Notes: generated from the sequence alone by a model not told the origin. A stretch of DNA of 64,000 nucleotides from JAHBVL01 sp963712055 (GCA_963712055.1 CAVQGN010000002.1:186001-250000); one strand, 5' to 3'; shown: positions 1 through 9,364, counted from the stretch's first letter. A program made the numbers and translations.

Positions 1-1
1 T

Positions 2-457
2 CTTCAACCGGAAATGAGTGCCGATGACGTCGCTGATGGGGTCGTCGCGGCAATCGAGTCAGGTGACTATGCGCTGATCGTCGTCAACTTCGCCAACGGC
101 GATATGGTTGGCCATACCGGTGTGTTCGAAGCAGCAGTCAAAGCGATCGAAACGGTCGATCGCCATCTCGGTCGGATCATAGACGCGCTGACCGTGGCTG
201 GTGGCGTCGCGATTGTTACCGCCGATCATGGCAATAGCGAAGAGATGCTGAATCTCGAAACCGGCGCGGTGATGACCGCTCACACGACTAATCCCGTTCC
301 ATGTGTTCTGGTGGTTCCCGAGGACGATCCGCTCAGGAGGACAACGCTCCGTGCCGGCGCGCCATTGTCGACCTTGGCACCGACGATTCTCGATCTTCTC
401 GGACTCGAGCGCCCGGCGGCGATGACGACGCCGGGCCTGCTCGATAGCGATGGCTAG
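2..457 (+). CDS. gpmI: 2,3-bisphosphoglycerate-independent phosphoglycerate mutase (C-terminal part)
   Basis: Glycolytic enzyme interconverting 3- and 2-phosphoglycerate with a dinuclear metal centre. Only the last 151 codons are present; the frame is open to the left edge, so the start lies outside the window. The visible part holds family hallmarks: a QPEMSA stretch at the very start, the NFANGDMVGHTG motif and the ADHGNSEEM motif whose Asp and His bind metal in this alkaline-phosphatase-fold family. It ends four bases into the convergent eno gene, the next enzyme of the pathway, so the two stop codons overlap. The assignment is secure from these motifs; nothing can be said about its promoter or N-terminal phosphatase-fold half. 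Confidence 0.93.
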   Translation, partial: LQPEMSADDVADGVVAAIESGDYALIVVNFANGDMVGHTGVFEAAVKAIETVDRHLGRIIDALTVAGGVAIVTADHGNSEEMLNLETGAVMTAHTTNPVPCVLVVPEDDPLRRTTLRAGAPLSTLAPTILDLLGLERPAAMTTPGLLDSDG

Positions 458-1749
458 CGCGTAAGTCCGGCGAACGGTGAACGTCCGGCGTAGGTTGCGC
501 TGGGGCCAAGTTCCTCTTCGATCCGCAGGAGTTGGTTGTATTTCGCGACCCGATCCATTCTCGAGGGAGCCCCTGTTTTGATCTGGCCGGCATTGGTCGC
601 GACCGCAAGGTCCGCAATGAAGGTGTCATCCGTTTCGCCGCTTCGATGCGAAATGACCGCGTTGAATCCTGATCGCTGAGCCATCGACACCGCGTCGAGG
701 GTTTCCGAGAGCGTACCAATCTGGTTCAATTTGACCAGAATGGCGTTTCCGGCGCCGATCTCGATCCCCTTTCGGAGGCGATCAGTGTTGGTGACGAAAA
801 GATCATCGCCAACCAGTTGCACCTGGCTACCGACCTGATCGGTGAGCGCTACCCATGATTCCCACTCGTCTTCGGACAGGCCGTCCTCGATCGAGATAAT
901 CGGGTATTTCTGCGACCAATCGGCCCAATAGCCCACCATCTCTTCACGCGAGAGTTTGCGTCCTTCGCCAGCGAGATTGTAGGTACCATCATCGAAAAAC
1001 TCCGTCGAAGCAGGATCAAGGGCGATCACCATGTCCTCACCCGGAATAAATCCGGCCTTTTCGATTGCCTGGGTGACGAGTTTCACGGCTTCTTCGTTCG
1101 ATGGCAGACTTGGAGCGCAACCACCCTCATCGCCGACCGTCGTACTGAGACCCTGTTTGCTCAGGAGCGACTTCAGCGAGTGAAAGACCTCGGTCCCCCA
1201 GCGGAGACCCTCGGCGAAGGTTTCAGCCCCCACCGGCATCACCATGAATTCCTGCATGTCAACGCTGGAACCGGTTGCATGCTTGCCTCCATTGAGAATG
1301 TTCATCATCGGTGTGGGCAGCACATGTGCTTGTGGCCCACCCAGGTAGCGGTAAAGCGGGATCTCCAGTTGATTCGCTGCTGCTCGGGCGGTCGCCATCG
1401 AAACTCCAAGAATTGCGTTCGCACCGAGGCGACCTTTGTTCGGTGTGCCATCGAGATCGAGCATCAACTGGTCAAGGCCACGCTGATCAAACGCATCGAG
1501 TCCGACGATTGCCGGGGCGATCTCTTCGTCGACATTCGCCACCGCCTCCAGCACTCCTTTGCCGCCGAACCGTTTCGCGTTTCCATCTCGCAATTCGATT
1601 GCTTCATACGCGCCGGTCGACGCACCGGACGGCACCGAAGCCAATCCGTGACCACCGCCAAAGAGATCGACCTCAACCTCAACCGTTGGATTGCCGCGGG
1701 AGTCAAGGATCTCACGCGCGTGCACTGATTCGATCAACGAATCGACCAT
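454..1749 (-). CDS. eno: enolase
   Basis: Converts 2-phosphoglycerate to phosphoenolpyruvate in the cytoplasm, the step after the neighbouring gpmI product. The 431-residue length is standard. Visible hallmarks are the N-terminal ESVHAREILDSRGNPTVEV segment, GDEGGCAP near residue 205, the catalytic lysine in VKLNQIGT (K340) and the enolase signature around SHRSGETDD (residues 367-375). The ATG at 1749 gives the normal N terminus. The gene is convergent with gpmI (stops overlap) and divergent from the T-box/pheST operon. A possible minus-strand -10 hexamer TATACT lies at 1813-1818, without a recognisable -35. A small 6-bp hairpin (1781-1797) falls in the leader. Confidence 0.97.
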   Translation of the reverse strand: MVDSLIESVHAREILDSRGNPTVEVEVDLFGGGHGLASVPSGASTGAYEAIELRDGNAKRFGGKGVLEAVANVDEEIAPAIVGLDAFDQRGLDQLMLDLDGTPNKGRLGANAILGVSMATARAAANQLEIPLYRYLGGPQAHVLPTPMMNILNGGKHATGSSVDMQEFMVMPVGAETFAEGLRWGTEVFHSLKSLLSKQGLSTTVGDEGGCAPSLPSNEEAVKLVTQAIEKAGFIPGEDMVIALDPASTEFFDDGTYNLAGEGRKLSREEMVGYWADWSQKYPIISIEDGLSEDEWESWVALTDQVGSQVQLVGDDLFVTNTDRLRKGIEIGAGNAILVKLNQIGTLSETLDAVSMAQRSGFNAVISHRSGETDDTFIADLAVATNAGQIKTGAPSRMDRVAKYNQLLRIEEELGPSATYAGRSPFAGLTR

Positions 1750-1838
1750 GTTTGGAACTCCATTTCGCTCGCAGACGATCGGGCCAGGGTTTGGCCCTGT
1801 TTTCAGCCGAGGAGTATAGGCTGTCGCCAGGCAGGCTT

Positions 1839-1847
1839 TGTTATACT
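1839..1847 (+). promoter_or_regulatory. extended -10 promoter of the pheST operon
   Basis: TGTTATACT fits the extended -10 form (TG-n-TATACT) of the main sigma factor. It sits about 13 bases before the T-box leader begins, as expected for its start site. No good -35 is seen. Confidence 0.55.
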
Positions 1848-1859
1848 CGCTGACATAGC

Positions 1860-2076
1860 TGAGATGGTCGCAGCGTTGATGGAGACCAGTAACTCAGGCA
1901 TGCACACGCAGGGACGGGTCCGCCGCTGACTGGAAGCGACCCGGTGGGTATCTGAGCGAATTCACTCCGGAGCTGACCGACTGGCGCTCGATACCGCGCC
2001 GATCAAGTGTGCCGGTTCACCGGCAAATCAGGGTGGTACCGCGTGGCAGCCCCTCGTCCCTGTGAGGGGCTTTTTT
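1860..2076 (+). ncRNA. T-box leader, phenylalanine type
   Basis: A tRNA-sensing leader that controls transcription of pheS-pheT according to charging of tRNA-Phe. Direct signs: an AGTA near 1888 with a matching GAA-TTC-A on the opposite side of the specifier loop, giving specifier codon TTC (1961-1963) for phenylalanine; the conserved T-box sequence AGGGTGGTACCGCG (2030-2043), whose TGGT (2034-2037) would pair with the ACCA end of uncharged tRNA; and a perfect 7-bp terminator stem (2049-2055 with 2064-2070) followed by six T. The downstream gene being pheS agrees with the specifier. The exact fold of Stem I was not modelled. Confidence 0.92.
2049..2076 (+). terminator. regulated terminator of the T-box
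   Basis: Stem GCCCCTC / GAGGGGC with an 8-base loop and a T6 tract, 22 bases before pheS. In T-box leaders this forms when the tRNA is charged and is replaced by the antiterminator containing the T-box sequence when it is not. Confidence 0.9.
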
Positions 2077-2098
2077 GTGTGCGAAATGAGCTGACACT

Positions 2099-3175
2099 AT
2101 GGATCTGAAGACCTTCCTGGCAGACCTCGATCGAATAGCTGCCGCGGCCAAAGCCGAACTCCCATTGATCGAAACGACAGCCGATCTGCAAGCCTGGGAT
2201 AGACAGTTTCTCGGCAGTCAGGGCGAGATAACGCTGTTGATGAAAAGTCTCGGTGGCGTCGACAAGGACGCTCGCCCGGAAGCAGGCAAACGCGCCAACA
2301 TTGAGAAGACGGCGCTGGTGGCGAGCGAAGCTGAACGCAAGGCCTCACTCGAGCGCCGGGAGATCGGGCAACGCCTCGAAACAGACGCCGTCGACATCAC
2401 CATGCCGGGACGTCAGCCGGTGCTTGGCTACGCCCATCCGGTCTGGTTGATGATTGAAGAGATCAGCGAAATCATGGGTTTACTCGGTTTCCAGACGATG
2501 TTTGGCGACGAAGTCGAAACCGGGAAATACAATTTCGATCTGCTGAACATTCCCTCAGACCATCCAGCGCGCGATGTCTGGGACACGATCATCGTCGACA
2601 CGCCATCCGAGGAAATCGTGCTACGCACCCACACTTCGCCAATGCAGGCGCGGGTGATGGAAACGACTCCTCCACCGATTCGGGTGATCGTGCCCGGTCG
2701 TTGCTACCGGTACGAAGCACAGGACGCTTCCCACGAATGGATGTTTCACCAGATCGAAGGCCTCGCTGTTGATACCAATATCACGATGAGTGATCTCAAG
2801 GGAGTGCTGGGAGAACTTGCCCGACAGCTTTTCGGTCCAAACCGGAAGATCAGGTTCCGCTGCGATTTCTTCCCGTTTGTCGAACCGGGTGTCGACTTCG
2901 CCGTCGACTGCGCACTCTGCAATGGCTCCGGCTGCCGCGTTTGCAAACAGAGCGGCTGGCTGGAGATGGGAGGGGCCGGGATGGTTCATCCAAAGGTGCT
3001 GCAGGGTGTCGGGATCGATCCCGAGGAATACACCGGTTTTGCCTTCGGGCTCGGTGTCGAACGCCTGGTGATGATGAAATACGGAATCAACGACATCCGC
3101 GCCTTCGCCGGCAACGATCAGCGATTTCTCGAGTCCTATGCGATGGCCGCTGCCGCGCCCGGCTGGTTGAGGTAA
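2099..3175 (+). CDS. pheS: phenylalanyl-tRNA synthetase alpha subunit
   Basis: Catalytic subunit of the alpha2-beta2 enzyme that charges tRNA-Phe. At 358 residues it has the usual bacterial length. Seen in order: an N-terminal helical arm (1-90), the class II core with motif 2 around GRCYRYEAQDASHEWMFHQ, the cysteine-containing segment C-x2-C-x4-C-x2-C ahead of GWLEMGGAGMVHPKV, and motif 3 FGLGVERLVMMKYGI near the C terminus. The ATG at 2099 follows the T-box terminator by 22 bases. pheT starts 7 bases after its stop, so the two are co-transcribed under T-box control. Confidence 0.97.
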   Translation: MDLKTFLADLDRIAAAAKAELPLIETTADLQAWDRQFLGSQGEITLLMKSLGGVDKDARPEAGKRANIEKTALVASEAERKASLERREIGQRLETDAVDITMPGRQPVLGYAHPVWLMIEEISEIMGLLGFQTMFGDEVETGKYNFDLLNIPSDHPARDVWDTIIVDTPSEEIVLRTHTSPMQARVMETTPPPIRVIVPGRCYRYEAQDASHEWMFHQIEGLAVDTNITMSDLKGVLGELARQLFGPNRKIRFRCDFFPFVEPGVDFAVDCALCNGSGCRVCKQSGWLEMGGAGMVHPKVLQGVGIDPEEYTGFAFGLGVERLVMMKYGINDIRAFAGNDQRFLESYAMAAAAPGWLR

Positions 3176-3182
3176 CGCGACT

Positions 3183-5636
3183 ATGAATGTCCCCATGAAA
3201 TGGCTGCACGATTTCGTCAACCCAGGCGTCACACCGCAGGAGTTGGCTTACCGGTTGACAATGGCTGGACTCGAGGTCGAAAAGATCGACGAGGTCGGCG
3301 CCGAGTGGAACCAGGTTTTTGTTGGTCGAGTTCTCGATGTTTCGCAACATCCCGATGCTGACCGACTCGTTCTCGCTGATGTCGAAGCCGGCGAGCATCG
3401 GCTAACCGTAGTCACCGGCGCGCCTAACATCTACGCCGGCCAGACGGTGGCACTAGCATTGGCAGGCGCTGCCTTGATCGATGGCTATTCCGATTCAGGC
3501 GAACGCAAAGTCCTGAAGCCAACCAAGATGCGCGGAATCCTTTCCGCGGGTATGGTCTGTTCGGAAAAGGAACTTGGGCTTTCGGGTGAACACGAAGGAA
3601 TTCTTTCGCTGGATGATGATGCCCCGGTCGGCGCTCCATTGCAGGAGTGGCTCGGCGATACGGTCCTCGAATTCGAGATCACGCCAAATCTAGTTCACGA
3701 CTTCTCGGTCTACGGTATCGCTCGTGAAACTGCCGCACTATACGGTCTGGCGATCAAATCGCCTGAAGGAGTGGATCTTTGGTCGTTTCCTGATAGTGGT
3801 GCCGATCTCGTTCAGATCGAAGACGACGCTCTTTGTCCCCGCTATATCGGCATCGCGATCGACGGTGTGACCGTCGGACCGTCTCCCGGTTGGATGGCGA
3901 GACGGTTACAGCAGGCCGGTTTACGCACGATCAACAACATCGTCGACGTGACGAATTTCGTCATGCTCGAACTCGGTCAGCCACTCCACGCTTTCGACTC
4001 CGCGCTCCTGGACGAAGGACGTGTGGTGATTCGACGCGCGCATGAAGGCGAAACTATCGAAACGCTCGATCATGAGAAACGCGACCTGACTCCTGACATG
4101 CTCGTGATCGCCGATGCGAACAAAGCTGTTGCGGTAGCAGGGGTCATGGGCGGCGTCGATTCCGAAGTTTCTGAAGCCACGACCTCGATCCTCCTTGAAG
4201 GCGCCAACTTCGACATGAAATCAATTCGCCACACCGCCAGACAGTTGCGATTGCGCACTGATGCCTCGGTCAGATTCGAGCGTGGTCTTGATCCCAATCT
4301 CGCCGGTCCGGCGATGAGTCGCGCTGCTGCCCTGATTCTTCAGATCTGTCCCAACGCCATGATCACGAAGATCACTGACGCCTATCCAGGACCGGTCGGT
4401 CGGCGATCGCTTGAGATGGCCTTTTCCCGAATCGAGCGGGTCCTCGGTATCGGCTTTCCGGAAGAACAGGTGCTCGATGTACTCGCCCGTCTCGAATTCG
4501 AACCGTCGTTAAGTGGACCAGCAGACAAACGCCGCCTGACAGTTTCGATTCCCACCTATCGCAACGATGTTTCGATCCCGGACGATATCGTAGAAGAAGT
4601 CGCCCGGGTTGTCGGATATGACGCGCTCCCGAGTACATTGCCAACCGGGGAATCAACACCTGTTTTCCGGGATGACGTTTTCATGCTCCAGCGCACGCTT
4701 CGTGCCGTCCTCGTCGGTTGCGGTCTCTCGGAAGCGGTCACCTATGTCACGATCTCAAGCGAAACGCTTGATCGCTTCCTGGATGTCGAGTCGGGCGAGT
4801 CCGGACTTGCGACCAAGGTCAAGGCGGGGAACGTCGTGCGACTCGTCAATCCACTACAGGCCGAGCGCTCGCTCTTGCGACCGACTGTCGTCCCTTCGCT
4901 GCTCGAATCGGTTTCCCAGAATCTCAAACATGAAACCTCGTCACGACTGTTCGAGTTCGCCAAGTTCTTTCTGCCGCCGACTGAGAGCGAGCGCCCATCG
5001 GAGCGCAACGGCCTTGCGATAGCGATGGCTGGCCAGCGTGACGATGTGTCGCGATTCGGTTCGAGCGGTGATCTCGATTTCTTCGATCTCAAAGGCGTCG
5101 TCGAGGTCGTCCTTGAACGATCAGGACTTGGGTCGTGGGAGTTCAATCCGCTCGTTCATTCCGCTCTTCATCCGCATCGTGCCGCCATGATCACCAGTGG
5201 TGAAAATCGAATCGGTGTGATTGGGGAGCTTCATCCTGACACGATTGCCGCCTTCGGGATCAGCGGAACGCGGGCAATGGTCGCCGAAATCGATCTCGAT
5301 ACCGTTCTGGCTTGCCGCTCTGTCGCCCAAGCAGCCAGGGTCGGAGTCCCACGATTTCTGCCGGTCGAGCAGGATTTCGCGATCGTTGTCGATACTGAGA
5401 TTCCCAGCGCTACGGTCGAAGCTGCGCTCCGTCAGGGAGGCGGACCGCTGGTCAGCCGCGTCGTTCTTTTCGATGTCTACGAAGGAGAGCAAATCGGGGC
5501 GGGCAAACGGAGTCTGGCGTTCCGCGTCACGTTCACCGCGCCAGACCGGGCGTTGACCGATGCCGACCTTATCAAGATCCGGAAAAAGATCGAGAAAACC
5601 GTAGCTGCTCAAGCCAACGGAACCCTGCGAGCATGA
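3183..5636 (+). CDS. pheT: phenylalanyl-tRNA synthetase beta subunit
   Basis: Non-catalytic partner of PheS; binds tRNA-Phe and contains the editing site. The 817-residue protein shows the expected order: the MKWLHDFV N terminus, an EMAP/Trbp-like tRNA-binding domain (about 40-155), the B3/B4 editing region (about 210-390, with INNIVDVTNFVMLELGQPLHAFD), the B5 region, the inactive synthetase-like core, and a C-terminal ferredoxin-fold anticodon-binding domain (last 95 residues, starting at RFLPVEQDFAIVVD). Its stop overlaps the hisD start by 4 bases (ATGA), so translation is probably coupled. Confidence 0.97.
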   Translation: MNVPMKWLHDFVNPGVTPQELAYRLTMAGLEVEKIDEVGAEWNQVFVGRVLDVSQHPDADRLVLADVEAGEHRLTVVTGAPNIYAGQTVALALAGAALIDGYSDSGERKVLKPTKMRGILSAGMVCSEKELGLSGEHEGILSLDDDAPVGAPLQEWLGDTVLEFEITPNLVHDFSVYGIARETAALYGLAIKSPEGVDLWSFPDSGADLVQIEDDALCPRYIGIAIDGVTVGPSPGWMARRLQQAGLRTINNIVDVTNFVMLELGQPLHAFDSALLDEGRVVIRRAHEGETIETLDHEKRDLTPDMLVIADANKAVAVAGVMGGVDSEVSEATTSILLEGANFDMKSIRHTARQLRLRTDASVRFERGLDPNLAGPAMSRAAALILQICPNAMITKITDAYPGPVGRRSLEMAFSRIERVLGIGFPEEQVLDVLARLEFEPSLSGPADKRRLTVSIPTYRNDVSIPDDIVEEVARVVGYDALPSTLPTGESTPVFRDDVFMLQRTLRAVLVGCGLSEAVTYVTISSETLDRFLDVESGESGLATKVKAGNVVRLVNPLQAERSLLRPTVVPSLLESVSQNLKHETSSRLFEFAKFFLPPTESERPSERNGLAIAMAGQRDDVSRFGSSGDLDFFDLKGVVEVVLERSGLGSWEFNPLVHSALHPHRAAMITSGENRIGVIGELHPDTIAAFGISGTRAMVAEIDLDTVLACRSVAQAARVGVPRFLPVEQDFAIVVDTEIPSATVEAALRQGGGPLVSRVVLFDVYEGEQIGAGKRSLAFRVTFTAPDRALTDADLIKIRKKIEKTVAAQANGTLRA

Positions 5637-6988
5637 TGAGCCCACCAGAAGAAATCTCGATCGACACGATTTCCGGCTACGAGGCGGCGTCGAAAACTCT
5701 CACACGCCGCCGAGGCTTCGAAGAAACCGAGCTCTCCGCATCGGCTCGGCACGGCATCCGCGAGTTCTGGGGCGAAGATCTCAGCGCCGACGAGGTCGTC
5801 GCCCGGATCCTGGATCAGGTCCGGAGAGAAGGCGATCCAACCCTCTACCGGTTAACGGCAGCCTTCGATCGGGCCAAAGTGGATCGTCTCGAGGTTCCGA
5901 AATCCGCATGGGAAACGGCTTTTCAGTCGCTGTCGTCGGATCTGCAAGACGCTTTGACTCTTGCCGCCGAGCAGATCGAGCGATTTCATCGCCATCAGAT
6001 CCGGACCTCGTGGATTGAATTCACTGACGAAGGTGCGCTCGGACAGTTGATCCGACCTCTCGAACGGGTTGGGATATACGCTCCGGGTGGATCGGCGGCT
6101 TATCCGTCTTCGCTGCTGATGGCCTCAGTCCCGGCGCGGGTGGCTGGCGTTGGTGAGATTTTCGTTTGCTCACCACCTACAGGCGGCGCGGTGTCGCCAC
6201 TTGTACTGGCGGCAGCGCATGTCGCCGGTGTTGATAGGGTGTTTCAGGTGGGTGGAGCACAAGCAATCGGGGCAATGGCGTACGGAACGAACGAAGTTCC
6301 GCATGTCGACAAGATCTTCGGTCCGGGCAATATCTTCGTCGTCCTGGCGAAAAAACAGGTCTACGGCGTCGTCGCGATCGATCAGTTGCCAGGTCCGACC
6401 GAAACCATGATCGTTGCTGACGATAGCGCCGATCCCGCCATCACGGCTGCGGATATGCTTGCCCAGGCCGAACATGACCCGATGGCGTCGGCGATTCTGA
6501 TTACAACGTCAGCGACGCTGGCCGAACGAGTCAGGGGCGAACTCGAGCTCCAGGCGTCGAAACTCCCGCGCCAAGCAATCGTCCGTGCTTCGCTGGGTCA
6601 AAACGGCGCGATCGTGACAGTCGATAGCATCGAACAGGCGATCGATCTGGCCAACCGGTATGCGCCGGAGCATCTCTGTCTCTTGATCGCGAATCCATGG
6701 TCGGTTCTCGACCAGGTCAAGCACGCTGGCGGGGTCTTTCTTGGTGAATCGAGTCCAGAAGCGCTTGGCGACTACACCGCCGGTCCAAGTCACGTGATGC
6801 CCACCGGCGGAACTGCCCGCTTTTTTTCGCCAATCCATGTTGGCGATTTCACCAAAGTTATCAGTGTCATCGGCGCGAACGAAAAAGCCGTCGCTCGATT
6901 GGGTCCATCTACTATTGCCCTCGCTCACGCTGAAGGGCTAGACGCCCATGCCGAAGCGATCTGCAAGCGGCTGGAAAAACGCGACTAG
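5633..6988 (+). CDS. hisD: histidinol dehydrogenase
   Basis: Zinc enzyme making L-histidine from L-histidinol in two NAD-dependent oxidations, the last step of histidine synthesis. Family motifs: VGIYAPGGSAAYPSS, GPGNIFVVLAKKQVYG, DQLPGPTETMIVAD, the zinc-ligand Gln and His in AQAEHDP, and GPSHVMPTGGTARFFSPIHV near the C terminus. At 451 residues it has a slightly long N terminus compared with the usual 430. The start at 5633 overlaps the pheT stop; a second in-frame ATG lies at 5636. No other his genes adjoin it, so histidine synthesis genes are scattered; a candidate histidinol-phosphatase lies at 39070-39891. Confidence 0.96.
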   Translation: MMSPPEEISIDTISGYEAASKTLTRRRGFEETELSASARHGIREFWGEDLSADEVVARILDQVRREGDPTLYRLTAAFDRAKVDRLEVPKSAWETAFQSLSSDLQDALTLAAEQIERFHRHQIRTSWIEFTDEGALGQLIRPLERVGIYAPGGSAAYPSSLLMASVPARVAGVGEIFVCSPPTGGAVSPLVLAAAHVAGVDRVFQVGGAQAIGAMAYGTNEVPHVDKIFGPGNIFVVLAKKQVYGVVAIDQLPGPTETMIVADDSADPAITAADMLAQAEHDPMASAILITTSATLAERVRGELELQASKLPRQAIVRASLGQNGAIVTVDSIEQAIDLANRYAPEHLCLLIANPWSVLDQVKHAGGVFLGESSPEALGDYTAGPSHVMPTGGTARFFSPIHVGDFTKVISVIGANEKAVARLGPSTIALAHAEGLDAHAEAICKRLEKRD

Positions 6989-7563
6989 CCCTCGCCAAGC
7001 TGCTGGAGCGCACGCAGAATGCGATCTTCGACACTCTCCGATGACCGAGGCGGCAACTGCGAAAGCGCGAGCGTCGCTTCGCCGATCGTGTACCCGAGTG
7101 ATTGCAGCGCTTCTATCACGTCTGGTTCTCCGGTGGCGCCGGATGAACCGGAGGATCCGGTCGATGGGAGTTTGCCCCTCAGATCGACGATCAAGCGCGC
7201 AGCGGTTTTCTTGCCCACGCCCGGAACAGTTGCCAGCAGATCAGCGTTCCCCGCTTCAATGGCTACCGAAAGATCGCCCACCGAAAGCCGCGAGAGGATT
7301 GTGCACGCCATCCGCGGACCGATCCCGCTGACCGTGATCAGCGTTTCGAAGAGCGTCAACTCCTCGATGCTCCCGAATCCGAACAACGCAAGCTGGTCTT
7401 CACGCACAACCAGGTGCGTGTAGAGACGGACCGACTCGCCAATATCGCCGAGATCGGAAACGGTGGTCGAGGACGTGCCGACGCGATAGGTCACACCATG
7501 AACGTCGACCAGAACGACATCAGCCGACTTCTGAACCAGGTTTCCCGATACTCCAGCGATCAT
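6985..7563 (-). CDS. ruvA: Holliday junction branch migration protein RuvA
   Basis: Tetrameric DNA-junction-binding subunit that loads the RuvB motor during recombination repair. The 192-residue protein has the N-terminal OB-fold (residues 1-62), two helix-hairpin-helix motifs (around TVSGIGPRMACTIL and ATVPGVGKKTAARLI) and, after a glycine/serine linker (about 133-145), a C-terminal RuvB-contact domain. The ATG at 7563 overlaps the end of the amidohydrolase gene by 4 bases. ruvB and ruvC are not nearby. The gene is convergent with hisD, with stops overlapping. No SOS box was seen ahead of this operon. Confidence 0.95.
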   Translation of the reverse strand: MIAGVSGNLVQKSADVVLVDVHGVTYRVGTSSTTVSDLGDIGESVRLYTHLVVREDQLALFGFGSIEELTLFETLITVSGIGPRMACTILSRLSVGDLSVAIEAGNADLLATVPGVGKKTAARLIVDLRGKLPSTGSSGSSGATGEPDVIEALQSLGYTIGEATLALSQLPPRSSESVEDRILRALQQLGEG

Positions 7564-8480
7564 GTCTTGCTCCCGATTGGATCGACGAAAAGACGGCGTG
7601 CGTTTGCGCCGAGTACGGCGAGTCGCTCTTCATCGGAGCGCCAAGGGATCGCCTCGACTCGTTCGAGAAATCGTTTTTGCCGGAGCACCGGGTAATCGGA
7701 CCCAAAGAGCACCCGATCATGGCCGACCAGATCGAGCACGGTTCGGAAAACGTTGAAGTCATAGAGGTAGGTCGAGGCCGCGCTATCGTAAACGGTGTTT
7801 ATTGTGGCGGAGCGAATTTCTGGCATCAGTTCGTAAAACGGAAGTCCGCCCCCCCAATGTGCTGCGATCACGTGAAGGTCCCGATGCCTTTCGAGAAATG
7901 GCACCAGCTTCTGCGGCCAGACCGTGCCTTTGCCTGGATAGGGATGACCAACGGGCTCCGATACATGGAACATTATCGGGAGATTCCATGCCTTGCACAC
8001 TTCCGCGACATCGTTGATCCATGAGGGTGACGCGAAGTCAAAACCCTGGGCGTCGGCATTCAGTTCACCACAACCGATGGCGCCAAGCTCAACCGCATCC
8101 GCAAGATCCCGTTCGATCCCGACAGAGTCCTCGCCATGTGGGGCAATGGCCGCCAGCCATCGAATCCTGTCTGGGAATCGTTTCTGGGATTCGCTCATGT
8201 AGGCATTGTGGTCTCGACACAAACCAGGATCAGTCCAGGGGAATCCGCAGAGTATTGCGCCACCGATTCCGGCGTCGTCCATGCTGGCGATGAGATCGTC
8301 GATCGTGACCAGTCCGGCTTTTTCGTTCGCGTAGAGATATCCAAACCACCGGTCGCGGTTACAGAACGCCGTCCTCTTCGCGCAGACCTCAGGCCAAAAG
8401 ACATGTGTGTGCGCATCGATAACTCCGGTTGCAAAGGATAGCGGCGCGCGATCGCTAGACAAGGAGAAGCAAGCCGGCAA
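7560..8480 (-). CDS. amidohydrolase-2 family metal-dependent hydrolase
   Basis: TIM-barrel hydrolase or decarboxylase of the amidohydrolase 2 family (PF04909 type). Metal-site motifs in order: IDAHTHVF (HxH) near residue 22, MFHVSEPVGHP mid-protein, HVIAAHWGGGLPF, and RVLFGSDYPV with the catalytic Asp about residue 265. No substrate can be read from sequence; the family includes ACMSD-like decarboxylases and lactone hydrolases. The open frame begins with TTG at 8480, overlapping the end of the PP2C-like gene by 26 bases; a second in-frame TTG lies 18 bases later, so the start is uncertain. It is followed directly by ruvA, with no obvious functional link. Confidence 0.8.
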   Translation of the reverse strand: MPACFSLSSDRAPLSFATGVIDAHTHVFWPEVCAKRTAFCNRDRWFGYLYANEKAGLVTIDDLIASMDDAGIGGAILCGFPWTDPGLCRDHNAYMSESQKRFPDRIRWLAAIAPHGEDSVGIERDLADAVELGAIGCGELNADAQGFDFASPSWINDVAEVCKAWNLPIMFHVSEPVGHPYPGKGTVWPQKLVPFLERHRDLHVIAAHWGGGLPFYELMPEIRSATINTVYDSAASTYLYDFNVFRTVLDLVGHDRVLFGSDYPVLRQKRFLERVEAIPWRSDEERLAVLGANARRLFVDPIGSKT

Positions 8481-9327
8481 TGACCAGCATGGTCAGAAGA
8501 AGTATCAGCACAACGACTATCGTCCGATTCGGCCCGCTCGCGGGGCGCTGGTAATCTGCCGCTTTCATTTCTCTGGCGGGACCGGCAGCGAGTACTGCCG
8601 CCATCACTGGCGCATCTGAATCGGCGCGCGCCAACTGAACGAGATTCGCCGCCGCTTGTTCGGCGTTGGGTACGAGCGCACCGGTCATGTCGACGTCGGC
8701 GAGCAGATCAGCCAGGCCGCGGCTGATAAATGCCAGTTCATCGTCTGGTAGCACCGTAAGTTCAAATATCGCTGGAAATCGCGAATCGAGCCGATCCCGT
8801 TCTCCCAGAAGCGCCACCGGTTGACTCGAGGCTTTGTCGGCACTTTGGCCGCTGGCGGCTAGATTTCGCTGACCTTTGACTTTGTCGACACGCATGTCCC
8901 TGGTAAGTGGCGTCACCCGCCCAGAGCGAAGCAGATAGCCTCGATGATCACCGAGCAACGCGATACTCAAGTACTTTCCCCTGAGAACAGCGACCAGCAT
9001 CGACACACCCCGATCATCGGCGGTTTCGTCATCAAGATGCCCTCCTACTACCGCATTGGCCTCCCGAAAGGCCTGTTGGAGTGCTTCGGCGGCAACGTCG
9101 GAACAATGACTCTCCAGATACTCCTCGACCGTCCGCGCTGCGGCATGCGCACGCGTCTGACCCTCGGCGCCACTTGAGGTCGCGAGCACCACGACCTTGT
9201 ACGGCTCAACAGGATCGGCGACACAGACAATCGGTTCGACTGCTGCGATCCCTCCCGATAGGGGAGCGGCGGCGGCAGCTGACGTCACCGCGAGCGATTG
9301 TTCACCAATTTGAGCGAGAGCACTCAT
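8455..9327 (-). CDS. membrane-anchored PP2C-like protein, probably catalytically inactive
   Basis: Resembles a PP2C-type Ser/Thr phosphatase: a core near residues 45-245 with DRGVSMLVAVLRG, LLGDHRGYLLRSGRVTPLTRDM and a degenerate final strand, then a short basic linker and one C-terminal membrane helix (about 270-289). PP2C enzymes bind two metals through several conserved Asp. Here the expected ADGMGG segment reads ATSSGAEG, the SDGL segment reads SRGL, and no N-terminal RxxNED motif is visible. Only GD in GDHRGYL and an Asp near SDAPV remain. A pseudophosphatase or phospho-signal reader is therefore more likely than an active enzyme (inference). Two FHA genes lie just upstream in the opposite orientation. 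Confidence 0.72.
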   Translation of the reverse strand: MSALAQIGEQSLAVTSAAAAAPLSGGIAAVEPIVCVADPVEPYKVVVLATSSGAEGQTRAHAAARTVEEYLESHCSDVAAEALQQAFREANAVVGGHLDDETADDRGVSMLVAVLRGKYLSIALLGDHRGYLLRSGRVTPLTRDMRVDKVKGQRNLAASGQSADKASSQPVALLGERDRLDSRFPAIFELTVLPDDELAFISRGLADLLADVDMTGALVPNAEQAAANLVQLARADSDAPVMAAVLAAGPAREMKAADYQRPASGPNRTIVVVLILLLTMLVIAGLLLLV

Positions 9328-9364
9328 CTGTTCATTCCTGATTCTCTAAACAGCATCGGACCAC

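Noticed and set aside
1781..1797. Hairpin GGGCCA/TGGCCC followed by a few T as a terminator
   Set aside because: No plus-strand gene ends near it, and the stem is only six base pairs; more likely part of the eno leader.
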